This document shows, one piece after another, positions 22,739 through 33,090 of a stretch of DNA of 64,000 nt (the stretch's first letter is position 1; every line of letters begins with the position of its first letter). Under the pieces are notes generated by a model that was not told the origin of the DNA, did no database searches, and worked only from the letters and a program-made list of their open reading frames with translations. The translations under genes were made by a program, and so were the position numbers. Origin of the DNA: Cylindrodendrum hubeiense (Eukaryota > Ascomycota > Sordariomycetes > Hypocreales > Nectriaceae); NCBI GenBank assembly GCA_014621425.1, contig JAANBB010000213.1:1-64000 (forward strand). Direction: 5' to 3'.

Positions 22739-24742
22739 TCAACGCCGTACCATCTCTTCTTCGCCCATGCTTCGCATCTTTACACGCGATGGCCCTGGCT
22801 TCATTTCCTGCCACTCGCCATCAACCGTCCATGTGCCTGCTTTACTGTAATCTCCGCTTGAACTGCCGAGCATATACGCAAACCGGAAATATTCGGGCAG
22901 ATCCAAGTCGCCGTTTCTAGACCAAATAAATTTATGCTTCTCATCGTCGGTGCTGTCAAAGTATGTGCGGAATCGCTCTACATCGTTAACCAAAATACTG
23001 ATGCCGTCGTAAAATGGGGCGGGAGGTTCATTCCACTTGAATGTGATGGTTGACAAGCTGTCGGTGCCGTTGCTCAGATCTATGACCGGGTCTATGAGAG
23101 ATGGAAGGCGAGATCCCTTCTGTGCGTCGCCTTGCAGTGCTTCCGATGTCTGCAGCACCGGATCGAACCCCCACCTCGTAATACCGTTAATGAAGAGGCC
23201 AACCAATAGTCCCTGGTACACCAATGACGGACGTGTTTGTAGGTTGGTCCCTGGAAGCAGAAGCAGAGCCAAAATGTAATGATGGATGCGCAGGTTGAGG
23301 CCGGGGATGAAAATGGAGATGACGATGCCACCTATCAATAAGCCATAGAGCTTGAGATACTTGACGAGGCGGCCTTCTCGTCTAAAGAACCACACCTGCG
23401 AGACGAATATTGCCAGGAGCAATATAATAATAATTGCGAGGGCAGCTCTGGCGCCCGGCTGCTGCTCCAAATCATGCTTGTTCAGCCGCGAAATGGGGAT
23501 GAAGCTCAGCGTGTAGTTGTCTAAGGCCCCAACCCAACAAGCACCCAACCACAGAATGCTCTTCTCAACCTGAGCTGTGAGGCCGTGGAGTGTGCGGCGG
23601 ACCGCCATCTTGTCGTACATGACCCAAGCACAGAACATGGCAGGGAGGAATTTGCCCAGCAAGTTCGAAACGAGGCCCGGAATGGATTTGTATGGGGGCG
23701 GGTCCATCGCCATGCCGGTCGTCCAGAAGAGGCCGGTGAAGTTGGGGAAGAAGAAGAGCGCGGGCGAGTTGGTGAAGAGGGACAGAACGCCGCTGAAGAC
23801 GGCTGAGACGGCCAGAAGAGACCACCGCATGTCAGTGGCGGAACAGTCGGCTTCCTCGACGAAGGTGAAGGACAGAGGGAAGTACGAGTCGAAGCCAACA
23901 CTCTTGATGCCATTTCTATTGGAGCTGGCGAAATTCTCGGTGCGCCCGACCAGCTTAACAACTCCGCAGCCTCCATGGGAGTTGGAAATGAATCCAGCAT
24001 GGATGGCAGCGCCGCAGATGAAGGAATCGCCGCGGTAGACTGGGTCGCCATTGCCGTCAGGTCCGCCGATGACCAATGATCGGTAGTTGATCTCCTGGTT
24101 GCCGACAGCTCGAGGGTTCAGAACATGGTACCTCTCGCAATCTGCCGGGCAGCGGAAGGGGAATCCGCTGCCATTGAACGGGCGGCAGTCGTTACCGTCG
24201 AGGCCGCAAGAGTTTCCAGCTCCCCAGTATGTCACGCCACATCCGATGTTCTGAGGCTCGCCCCATCCGGCAATCTCGGTGGCGAGGGTGGCCTGTCGCT
24301 TGACCAGCGCAAAGGTCACAACCCAGATGGCAATGTAGAGGCAGACGACCCAGACGCGCTGCTTCAATTTGGGCAGGAAGCGATCGACGAGCCAGAGCGG
24401 GTATTCCTGGACGACGGGGAAGAATGGCTTGATTCGATATCGCACCGGATTGACCGGACCATCAACCCACTTGTTGATGGACTTGGAGACACGGCGCATC
24501 GAGTAGGGCACCCATTTCCACCTCTTCCAGGAGCCTTCGTCCTGGATAAATCGTGGGGTTGGGGGGTCGTTGTCGTCGATTTCGAGCTGGGTGGTGTCGA
24601 GCGGCGGCGCATGAGGCGGGCGCTGACGCGGGTCGTTAACGCTGTCGCTGTCGGTGCCGACGGGCACGACTTCGATCTCGACGGGGTGTTGCTCTTGGCC
24701 AGTCATGAGGGGCTGGGACTCTTCATCATCGTGGCTCACCAT
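22739..24742 (-). CDS. LCCL-domain multi-spanning membrane protein
   Basis: Single exon, 667 aa. A cytosolic N-terminus of about 125 residues is followed by a first membrane segment at residues about 128-146, then an extracellular or lumenal LCCL domain (residues about 155-270). It is marked by the Cys pattern and motifs NIGCGVTYWGAGNSCGL, YRGDSFICGAAIHAG and GGCGVVKLVG. After it come several further membrane segments (for example ALAIIIILLLAIFVSQVWFF and LKLYGLLIGGIVISIFIPG) and a C-terminal soluble part with an LPEYFRFAYML stretch. LCCL domains are named after Limulus factor C, Coch and Lgl1; in fungi they occur in multi-pass proteins of this type whose function is unknown. No transporter signature is evident. 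It is divergent from the tRNA-modification gene at 25569. Confidence 0.88.
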   Translation of the reverse strand: MVSHDDEESQPLMTGQEQHPVEIEVVPVGTDSDSVNDPRQRPPHAPPLDTTQLEIDDNDPPTPRFIQDEGSWKRWKWVPYSMRRVSKSINKWVDGPVNPVRYRIKPFFPVVQEYPLWLVDRFLPKLKQRVWVVCLYIAIWVVTFALVKRQATLATEIAGWGEPQNIGCGVTYWGAGNSCGLDGNDCRPFNGSGFPFRCPADCERYHVLNPRAVGNQEINYRSLVIGGPDGNGDPVYRGDSFICGAAIHAGFISNSHGGCGVVKLVGRTENFASSNRNGIKSVGFDSYFPLSFTFVEEADCSATDMRWSLLAVSAVFSGVLSLFTNSPALFFFPNFTGLFWTTGMAMDPPPYKSIPGLVSNLLGKFLPAMFCAWVMYDKMAVRRTLHGLTAQVEKSILWLGACWVGALDNYTLSFIPISRLNKHDLEQQPGARAALAIIIILLLAIFVSQVWFFRREGRLVKYLKLYGLLIGGIVISIFIPGLNLRIHHYILALLLLPGTNLQTRPSLVYQGLLVGLFINGITRWGFDPVLQTSEALQGDAQKGSRLPSLIDPVIDLSNGTDSLSTITFKWNEPPAPFYDGISILVNDVERFRTYFDSTDDEKHKFIWSRNGDLDLPEYFRFAYMLGSSSGDYSKAGTWTVDGEWQEMKPGPSRVKMRSMGEEEMVRR

Positions 24743-25568
24743 GTTGACCAGGTCAAAGATGAAATAGTCGAGAGGAAAATAAGCAGTAGCGTCGTAGCAA
24801 AAGGCTCGGCGAAGTCGTTGGCTGCGAGTTGCCTACCCGGATGATCCGCAGCCGGAGCGGAGCAGGGTGGGGCGTAGGAGCGCCTGTCTGACTCTCTCAC
24901 GTTTGAGGAATGGCCCCTGCCTCTGCAACCGCCTTGTCGAATGAGACGGGCAAAGAATCGCGGAGTCGCGGGATGCAAACAAGTTGGTTGGCTGGCGGCA
25001 GAAGTCGCCGAGTCTGCGATTGTAGGCTGAGGCACTCCGTGTGCTCCGCGGGGTGCATCTCTTCACCTCAGCCGCATCACGGGTTTTATACTGGATTGTA
25101 ATTTATCAACTACACTGTTCAGCGACGGCGGCTGAGAACGTTGGCTGTTTGCCTCGCTGGATTGGTCAGACCAACTCGGCGGTTCCGGCTGCAGCTCCCG
25201 AGTCGAGTCAGGCGGACGAGGCATCATGAGGCAGCACATGATGCTTCCATGACGGCTGATCCTCGGCAATCGCCGCACAGTCCAGTACAGTGTGCACCCG
25301 CACTATCCCGCACTATCACCACAGCGCTCTCGAATCCTTGACCAGCTCGCCAAAAAGCGTTGCGACTCAGTCATAGTGTAACCCACGGCGTCTGTGACAG
25401 TACTAGGGCCGCCAACCAGGACAACCTCATTTCGCTTCTCTGCTATCCCTCGTACTCTGTCTTCTCACCTTCTGATCCCAAGCCTCCCGTCGCTCGAGGC
25501 CATTTCTCCTCGCTTGTCGCAGACTCAGGCATCAACCACACCTCGATACTTCACTCGGCCATGTCAAG
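24743..25568. promoter_or_regulatory. Divergent promoter of LCCL and QTRT2-like genes
   Basis: 826-bp head-to-head spacer. The minus-strand side next to the LCCL start and the plus-strand side from about 25400 (C/T-rich) look like untranslated leaders. No supported gene. Confidence 0.5.
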
Positions 25569-26997
25569 ATGACCCAACCTACCCTAGAAGACCCATCCGG
25601 AACCTCAACCCTCACAATGTTCGAGATTCTAAAATCCGCCACCGCCGATGTTGGCGCTGCCCGCCTAGGACGGCTTGCCCTGGGGAACCATAGAGTTATG
25701 GAAACGCCGAATTACCTTGCCGTCGCATCTCGTGGAGTCATTCCTCACTTGACACCTGAAAACATGGAAAGATACACGGCATTTGATGCAGCATACATGG
25801 CCATTGAGGATTGTATGTAAACCAACTCAAAATACGAAACACCTTCTGACACTGAAGATAGTTCTTGACAAGAACCCGCCTCCCATTATGAAAATGTCAA
25901 AGGACACGCCTAGAAATCTCCACAGCTTCACTTCTTTCCCGACAGAACGCGCCATAGTTCTCGGTCCGAGACGTTTTCCAGCCGTGACAACGCCAGTTGG
26001 CAACGGAGTAAAGCATCTCAGTATCTTCACCTCCACTGGCTTCCGCAACCTGACAATCGCCGAGTTCACCAAGGTTATTGAGACCACGCAACCCCAAATC
26101 GCCATTCCTCCCGCCGACCTCTTCCACACCAGCACCACTCCCCCAGCGAAGCGTCAAGTTCGAATGGTCGACCGCACTGAGGAATGGGTCGATGAGTTCT
26201 TCCACCTTGCAGACCCCCAGGGACGGCTGAAGGAACTTGGTGTCTCGGTCTTCGCACCAGTACTCCCGGTTGAGTACCCCCTTCAATGGGACTATCTCAG
26301 ACATCTCTCTGAGGACGTGAGAGAATCTCTCTCAGGGCTCGCGATTTATGACGTGAACCTACTCCCCGAGCTCGTCAACTATCCGCCCCTTCTGTCATTG
26401 CCGAGATTGGCATTTGGCCCTTCCAAATCCCCCCAAGACCTCCTCCGGCAAATAGCTCTCGGGGTTGATGTTTGCACCGTACCCTTTGTAAATGTCATGT
26501 CCGATGCTGGGGTTGGGCTTGATTTCACATTCCCACCCCCTGAGACCCAGGAGATCCATCCACTTGGCATTGATATGTGGACTCCAGACCATGCTACATC
26601 GTTGTTACCTATTTCGGAGGGTTGCAAATGCTACACATGCACCAACCATCACAGGGCCTTCATCCAGCATCTTCTTAATGCCAAGGAGATGTTGGGATGG
26701 AACCTACTCCAGATCCATAACCACTGGCTCCTCAGTGAATTCTTCGCTGGCGTTCGGAAAGTCCTGAGTGAAGGCTCTGCTCGATTTGAAGAGTGCAGTC
26801 GCAATTTCTCAGCCGTTTATGAATCTGAACTGCCTCTTGGGACTGGTGAGAGACCCCGAGCAAGAGGCTACCACTTCAAAAGCATCGCCGGTCAGACAAG
26901 GATAAATGAACCGAGTTGGCAGGCGTACGAAGGCGACAGCAAACCCACATCGGGATCCGACACCGCAGCTGAGCCACCGGTGGCTCCGAGTGCCTAG
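25569..26997 (+). CDS. Queuine tRNA-ribosyltransferase accessory subunit (QTRT2-like)
   Basis: Model: join(25569..25812, 25862..26997), 459 aa. The 49-nt intron (GTATGT..GATAG) joins AIED to FLDKNPPP in frame; the nearer AAG acceptor would give a stop. The protein has the TGT fold with the C-terminal zinc site C-K-C-Y-T-C followed about 26 residues later by His in LLQIHNH. It lacks the catalytic DSGGFQ-type motif of the QTRT1 subunit and begins with a region typical of QTRT2 (RLGRLALGNHRVMETPNYL). In eukaryotes QTRT1-QTRT2 heterodimers exchange guanine-34 for queuine in GUN-anticodon tRNAs, often at the mitochondrial surface. The C-terminal 40 residues are polar and probably disordered. The QTRT1 partner is not in this window. 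Confidence 0.9.
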
Positions 26998-29160
26998 TGG
27001 AAGACCCTGCGTAGGATGAGGTTGCATCGGACCTGTCGAACCCAACAGGATCGCATGCCCTTCACTCATGCCAACCATATTGGCGGGAAGGAGTGTGACC
27101 CGCTATATTGGTAAGGTCCACACCTAAGAGGGGAAGTTCGTCTGCCTATTTTGAGGAGGGGATAGCTCCCATTCAATCCCATTCAATGGCTGTGGTCGAG
27201 TACACCATGCAATAGCTCGACTTGATCTTGATACATCGAGAAGTTGACCGAGTCATGACGGGATCAGAGCACGTGGGAGGCCGTGTTGGCGATCATGGAG
27301 GTAGCAACCCGGCATGTACCGCAACCCCAATATTGTTGATTGGAGGTATTGCGCGTCATACGGAGACAAACCGGAGTCGTCAATTATCGTCCCATCTCCA
27401 ATGGGATTAGTCCAGACTTGCAACTTCATTATCCCAAAAAGAACCCACATTCGTCGTGTGCTCCTCGCTGTCGTTCACTGTCATTCGCTGCATCAATACA
27501 TCAATACATCGATACACTGCAGATTCAATAGTATGGGATGCCCTCCCTTCCCAAAGATTGCAAAGGAGTGCATGAAGAATTCAGATGAGAGGGTTAGATC
27601 GACGGTGCACTAACACGTGCTGAGCAGATCCGGATACAGAAACTTAGCTTGAGTATGTATCTTCCTACCCTAGTTCCAAGGGTGGATGATATGCAACCTC
27701 GAGGCGAGGTGCTACAGGGCAGAGATGTTCGGTTAATAGCGCAATCTCCTGCCTCGATTCTCCAACCAAGCATGAGGGATTGGCCACTGGACAATCGTTC
27801 CGAGGCAAGAAGGCCGAAGACGAGATGGCGAGACCACAATAAGCATGCGTTCGCGGTTCCAACGTCATGGGTGGGGGGGACGCCAAAATTGGGCCACCTA
27901 CTCCGTACATTTTAAGTGTGCGAACCAGGGATCAAAGATGGGTCTGGCCAGAAACCGTCAGCGCTGTGCAAACCTTCTTATTGCGCCGCGTCAGGGTGGA
28001 CACGGGCAAGTCGCCCGATAGAGTTGAGCTTAGGATCAAGCATGTCTGAATGTCTGATCTTGAATGGGTGGAACCAGGGGACGAGGCCAATGAGACAGCA
28101 GCATCCACCCACGCGCGAGCTGATGGAGGGTCAAAGGAAGGACGCGGCCGGGGGGGGGGCCAGGCTAGCATCGCGGCGACCGTCCGCCCTCCGATCTTAT
28201 CGACTCTATGTGTCTCTGCGTCTCTCTGCGTCGCTGGTGGACGGGGGATCAGGAACCGGTTGTTGTGGGGCGGCTGTTGGGTCGCCGGGGTCTACCGTCA
28301 GTCTACATGGCTGCCCAGCCCCGAGTTGGTGTGCTTGCTTGCATCTCGGTGAACGTCTTGGGACAAGGACCCATCACGGCCGACTTACACGGATTGCCAA
28401 GGACCGGCCGTGGCGCGGAGCCTGCGTGAAAGAGCTAGGTTCCCGCACTACAAACGTCCTTCCTAGTTGCGCAACGCAGCACGAGAGTAGGTACTGCGAG
28501 CATCCGCATGGGTCACCGATGCACGCATGCTCACTGCAGGCTCTGCAGGCATCAACGGGCCCTGACAAGTCCTTGCCCGTCCTTGGCGAATCCGTGGCGG
28601 GCGGGGAGCCCGGCAGACTGCACACACGTGCCGATGTCCCTCGCCATGACGCGCCCAGACGCTTCCCCGAGAGAGCTCCATCACGTTTGCCTTCCCAACA
28701 GGACGGAACTGACCATGTCGATCCAGCCCTTCTCGGCCCATGAATCATGCTCATCCTGCCGTGTCAATTGGCCAAGCCCGGCGTGATATTGCACAGGACG
28801 GGGACATGGGGGTTGATGCCGCTCACTAGCCCACTGGGGAAGGCGGACGAGGTGCGACACGGGAACTGGACTTCGGCCTGCTCCTAGGATCCTGGGATAT
28901 CCATGGGCGACCAGAGATGGATCATCGCATCCGGATGTACGCAGCTGCGACTCTCCACGTGGGATCGTCGCCGTACTGTACGCTGCTCCGCCGCTCCGCC
29001 GCTCCCGCAGCTCTGGAGGATTTAGTATAAATGAGTTCAATGCTGCACAAACTTTCTGCCAGAACTTCTGTCCAGCCCGCAGCTGTTGTCTCACGTCCCG
29101 CACAACACCAAAAAAAGATCCCGCCCGTCTGTTCATTAGACCCGGGTCAGGCTTCTCGCC
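26998..29160. other. Intergenic region upstream of alkaline phosphatase
   Basis: 2.2 kb without a supportable gene. The 275-codon plus-strand frame at 27916-28743 has no domain, no low-bias alternative exons and a composition expected of chance frames. A run of ten G occurs near 28150-28160. The last few hundred bases should be the phosphatase promoter; see the TATA entry. Confidence 0.6.
29026..29031 (+). promoter_or_regulatory. TATA box of the alkaline phosphatase gene
   Basis: A perfect TATAAA 130 bp upstream of the ATG at 29161, followed by a C-rich leader. Distance fits a fungal core promoter with a leader of some tens of bases. Phosphate-regulated control is plausible but no clear regulator site was identified. 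Confidence 0.55.
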
Positions 29161-31376
29161 ATGTTGTTCAAGCTCAACGCCCTCGCCGTCCTGGCGGCCT
29201 CGCTCTGCGCCGTGTCGGCCCAGACCTACCAGCGCCTAGGAACGTGCCCCAAACTCGGCTGCATCCTGCCCCCAGACCAGAGCGAGTTTCTCCCCGGCCA
29301 GCTCTTCGATCTTCGTGTCGAGGTCCACGCGCCCGTCAACGGCTCCGAGAAGGCCCACGACGGTAAGCCCGACAAGAAGTTCAAGGTGACCATCGCCAAG
29401 AAGGGCAAGAAGGCCAAGGACTTCGCCTCTGCCTTTGGCATCAAGGAGCCCAAGCTCGAGACCTGGGACTTCTCCTGGTACGAGGACCTGTACGCTGAGG
29501 ATGCCGACACGCCCTCGGTTGTCAACGTCGCCGCCAAGGCCTACCGCAAGCTCACCATCACCGAGCCCGGCACCTACACTGTCACCCTCAAGTACTACAA
29601 CGGCGAGACCACCACTGCCGAGTGGACTGTTCGCGAGCTCAACACCAAGCGCAAGGCCAAGAACGTCATCTTCTTCATTGGTGATGGCATGACTACCAAC
29701 ATGGTGAGTTCTCGCGAATCAATTGGCTCCCAATTCGCTCCATAGTAGCTGACATGAGACTTCAGATCACTGCCGCCCGTCTGCTGGGACACAAGAGCAT
29801 CAACGGCAAATACCAGTCCACCATGAAGATGGACGAGTTCCCCGTCATCGGCCACCAGATGACCCACTCTATCGACAGCTATATCACCGACTCTGCCAAC
29901 TCGGCCTCTGCTCTGTACAGCGGCCACAAGAGCACTGTCAACGCCATGGGGTATGTGTAGATTTGACGTAATTATGAGTGGCTTTCAGACGCTAACATGC
30001 GAATAGTGTCTACGCTGATTCGTCCGAGGATCCCTTCGATGACCCCAAGGTCGAGACCATTGTCGAGATCTTCAAGCGTATCTGGGTTCGTCCATTGAGG
30101 AGACTCCAAATGCACTGAATTCAATTGCTAACTCGTGACTTAGGGTGGTGCTTGGGGTGCCGTTTCCACTGCTTACCTCGCCGATGCCACTCCCATTGCC
30201 CTGACCGGGCACACTCGTCTCCGAAGCCAGTACGGTCCTCTGATCGACATGGCTCTCCACGGAAACACCAACTACAGCTGGACCGACCACGAGGGTCCCG
30301 ATGTCTTCTTCGGCGGAGGTGCCGAGTACTTCTACGCTGGTGAGGACTCTTTCCAGGGCAAGGACTACTACAAGGAGTTCAAGAACGAGGGCTACTCCGT
30401 CTCCACCACCAAGACGGCTCTCGCCAAGGCCCCCAACAACAAGAAGGCCCTTGGTGTCTTCTGCCAGGGTAACCTTCCCGTCTGGCTGGACCGCAACGTC
30501 TACACCGACAACATCAAGGACTTTGAGAACGACCCCCTCGGCAGCACTGAGCCCGCTACTGACCTGCCCGGCCTCAAGGACATGACTCTCAAGGCCGTCG
30601 ACATCCTGCACAAGCGCGGTGGCAACAAGGGCTTCTTCCTCATGTCCGAGGGTGCCTCCATTGACAAGCAGATGCACTCCCTGGACTACGACCGTGCTCT
30701 GGGTGATCTCCTCGAGCTCGATGACACCGTCCGCGCCACCATTGCCAAGCTCAAGGAGCTTGACATCCTCGACGAGACCCTCGTCATTGTCTCTGCCGAC
30801 CACGGCCACGGCTTTGAGTAAGTACTGCCAACCCTACTTCGCGACGACGAGATTACTAACACCAACACCAGCGTCTGGGGCTCTGCCGATACCGAGTACC
30901 TTGCCGACCAGGACGACGAGCGTGCCAAGCGCCGCGCCATCGGCACCTACGCCCTGTCCGGCGAGTCGCAGTACACCAAGAAGAAGGCCGGCCTCCACTA
31001 CGGCACCGGCTCCAACTTCCCCACCAACTGGGAGCCCCGCTACGCCATCGCCGGTGGTGTCGGCGCCGCCCCCGACCATCGTGAGGACTACAAGGTCCAC
31101 AAGGAGGGTCCTCGCACTCCCGCCACCAAGGGTGGTGACAGCTCTTACTACGTCAACCCCAAGGATTCCGTCAACGGAATTGTCATCAACGGCACCATTG
31201 GCACCAATGAGGCCCAGGGCGTCCACTCGCTCACTGACGTCCCCGTCTTCGCTTGGGGCCCTTGCCAGGACACCTTCGGCGGTACCTACAACAACGTTGA
31301 CATTTTCTACAAGATCTCCAACTGCCTGGGTCTCGCCCGCAGCCAGGGCGCTACCGGCAACAAGTACCGCTCTTAA
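29161..31376 (+). CDS. Secreted alkaline phosphatase
   Basis: Model: join(29161..29703, 29766..29950, 30007..30085, 30144..30817, 30872..31376), 661 aa, with four introns of 54-62 nt. Residues 1-20 are a clean signal peptide (cleavage after VSA). An extra N-terminal beta-rich domain of about 140 residues precedes the phosphatase core. The core shows the metal-binding FFIGDGM segment, the nucleophile Ser224 in TDSANSAS, the FFLMSEGASIDKQMHSLD metal-ligand block, and the SADHGHGF metal-site motif. It should hydrolyse phosphomonoesters outside the cell or in the secretory pathway, probably for phosphate scavenging. There is no C-terminal membrane anchor or GPI signal. Strong C-ending codon preference suggests high expression. 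Confidence 0.93.
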
Positions 31377-31735
31377 ACAGCGGGAGTGGAAGTGAGCATT
31401 TGACGGCGGAAGTGGTGGATTACGACGAGACGAACGATGTAAACTAGAGAGTTGAATGAGCACTAGGCGTAATGAGGCGGATGTAGAAGTAATCCATTGA
31501 ATTTGAAGAGTCAAGACTAAGCTAGCCACTGGTATAGCACTCACTGACTGTGCTTGCGTGCTGTTATAGTAGACCCCTCCATGATGCTACCCCGAGGGTG
31601 TCGATGATGCTCAACACCACCTGTGAGCCAATGCGACATAACCACCTTCTAAATATCCATGCCCACATTCATGGCCGCGTTCAGGCGCCAGCTGCTTCAG
31701 TGATACACCTGCGTCCAGACATTTTGGGGGGAGTT
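31377..31735. terminator. Convergent 3' flanks of phosphatase and CutC genes
   Basis: 359 bp between two convergent stop codons. Nothing beyond the expected A/T-richer untranslated sequence is seen; no canonical AATAAA was noted. Confidence 0.4.
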
Positions 31736-32563
31736 CTAGTCCACAAACTGGCTGAGGCCCAGAGCCGAGCCCAGTCCTATGAGCTCGGCAGGGTCAACCT
31801 CCTCGGGGTCGAGATCAGATGGCTGGTCGAACGACAGGCAGGACGAGTGCATCCAGATGTTGAGTCTAACAATATGCCTGATGCGGGGGACCAACAAGTC
31901 GACATTACCGCGCCGGACTCCGCCGCCGACGATGATTTGTAGCTCGGGCATTTGGCAACACATGCGCCGGAGGCGATGAATGTTTTCGTAGAAGGGGCCG
32001 TCGCCGCCTGAGGTCAGGACGCCGGTAAAGCCGCAGCGGACGAGCTCGCCGAGGCCGTCGTGCCAGTCCTCGGATCTGGCGATGACGTCGAAGGCGCGGT
32101 GGAAGACGCAGCGGATGGGCTTGGCGTGGGCGACGAGCATGGTGCAACGGCGAATATCGATGGCGAGCTCGCGCTCAACGGGGGCGGCGCCGGGGCCGAC
32201 GCGCTCGAGGATGCCAAAGACGAAGGCGTCGCCGCGGACGGGGTTGAGCGTGCGGAGGTTCTTGAAGGCGGTGATAGCGTCCCACATGGCCTGGAACTCG
32301 GCGTCCGAGTAGACGAAGTCGTGCGGCTCGGCGTCGGTGGGGCCGGGCGTGGGGCGGGGCCGGATCATGATGCGGATTGGGATATCGAGCTTCTTTTCGC
32401 CCGGCTCCGGCTTGTGAAGGCTGGCGACATCGCTGACCAGGGGCGTGAGGCCGCCGTCATCGTAAGAGCCCTGCGCGTTGAGCTCGACGCGATAAGCACC
32501 GAGGGCCTGGGCGCGAAGGGCGTTGGCCGGGGAGAAGACGGCGACTTCGAGCGGGATCGCCAT
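31736..32563 (-). CDS. cutC: CutC family protein (copper homeostasis)
   Basis: Single exon, 275 aa. It begins MAIPLEVAVFSPANAL, the usual first strand of the CutC TIM barrel, followed by RVELNAQGSYDDGGLTP, the IPIRIMIRPR strand, CVFHRAFDVI and the GVLTSGGDGP/IIVGGGVRRGNVDLL strands that close the barrel. Length is normal for the family. CutC was linked to copper tolerance in bacteria and animals, but its biochemical activity is still unclear, so a specific reaction is not claimed. The segment between NVDLL and WMHSSC is somewhat unusual, but an intron there would be only 33 nt, so a single exon is preferred. Confidence 0.88.
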   Translation of the reverse strand: MAIPLEVAVFSPANALRAQALGAYRVELNAQGSYDDGGLTPLVSDVASLHKPEPGEKKLDIPIRIMIRPRPTPGPTDAEPHDFVYSDAEFQAMWDAITAFKNLRTLNPVRGDAFVFGILERVGPGAAPVERELAIDIRRCTMLVAHAKPIRCVFHRAFDVIARSEDWHDGLGELVRCGFTGVLTSGGDGPFYENIHRLRRMCCQMPELQIIVGGGVRRGNVDLLVPRIRHIVRLNIWMHSSCLSFDQPSDLDPEEVDPAELIGLGSALGLSQFVD

Positions 32564-33090
32564 GGCCGCGATTGCGTTGCTCGGGAGCGGTGCTTGGGGG
32601 TGGAAGGAGACGTGTATGAGAGTATCCCCTCCCTTGGGATTGTGGTGTGATGGTGAGAGGTGTGAGACGGCCTCTTGGTGGTGAGGAAGGGTTGATTAAA
32701 TAGCGGCTACGGGCGAAACGCCATTACGCCGGCAAACATCGATGGGACATGAGTTGGCGCTTTTGAGTCATTGTGACATCAAACAACCCTGGTAGTTGTC
32801 TCGTTGAATAGATAAACGAGAGTCGTTGGTGGGTGAATCAAGTTGCAGGTTTTCTTCTGTTTGGGCATCCATCCCAAAATCAGGTTTTAGCGCCGTTACC
32901 CTGGACGTCCACCTTCAATGCCGTGTCGTCCTAACTCCGGTTGGCTCTGTTTTAATTATTGTTTGCCTCGTCGCTTTATTTCGCCGTGGATGCTAAATGG
33001 ACAATCACATCGCCTCGGGTTTCAAGAATAACCGTCATCGGTTGGTAAATCCATTTGCGTTGCTCCCATATGCATGCCTCGGCGGCTATC
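32564..33090. promoter_or_regulatory. CutC promoter and 3' flank of the STAND-like gene
   Basis: 527 bp between two minus-strand genes. It is A/T-richer than the flanking coding DNA. No gene or repeat seen. Confidence 0.45.

Noticed and set aside
27916..28743. 275-codon plus-strand frame upstream of the phosphatase
   Set aside because: Arg/Ser/Cys-rich with no recognisable domain or transmembrane pattern, and similar open frames on the opposite strand; looks like GC-rich chance coding.
30072..30809. 245-codon antisense frame over the alkaline phosphatase gene
   Set aside because: Created by the strong C-ending codon bias of the phosphatase, and it crosses that gene's intron boundary; a shadow frame.
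31860..31900. Possible intron in the CutC gene
   Set aside because: GT..TTAG signals exist but would give only 33 nt, below normal fungal intron size, and the uninterrupted frame is intact.
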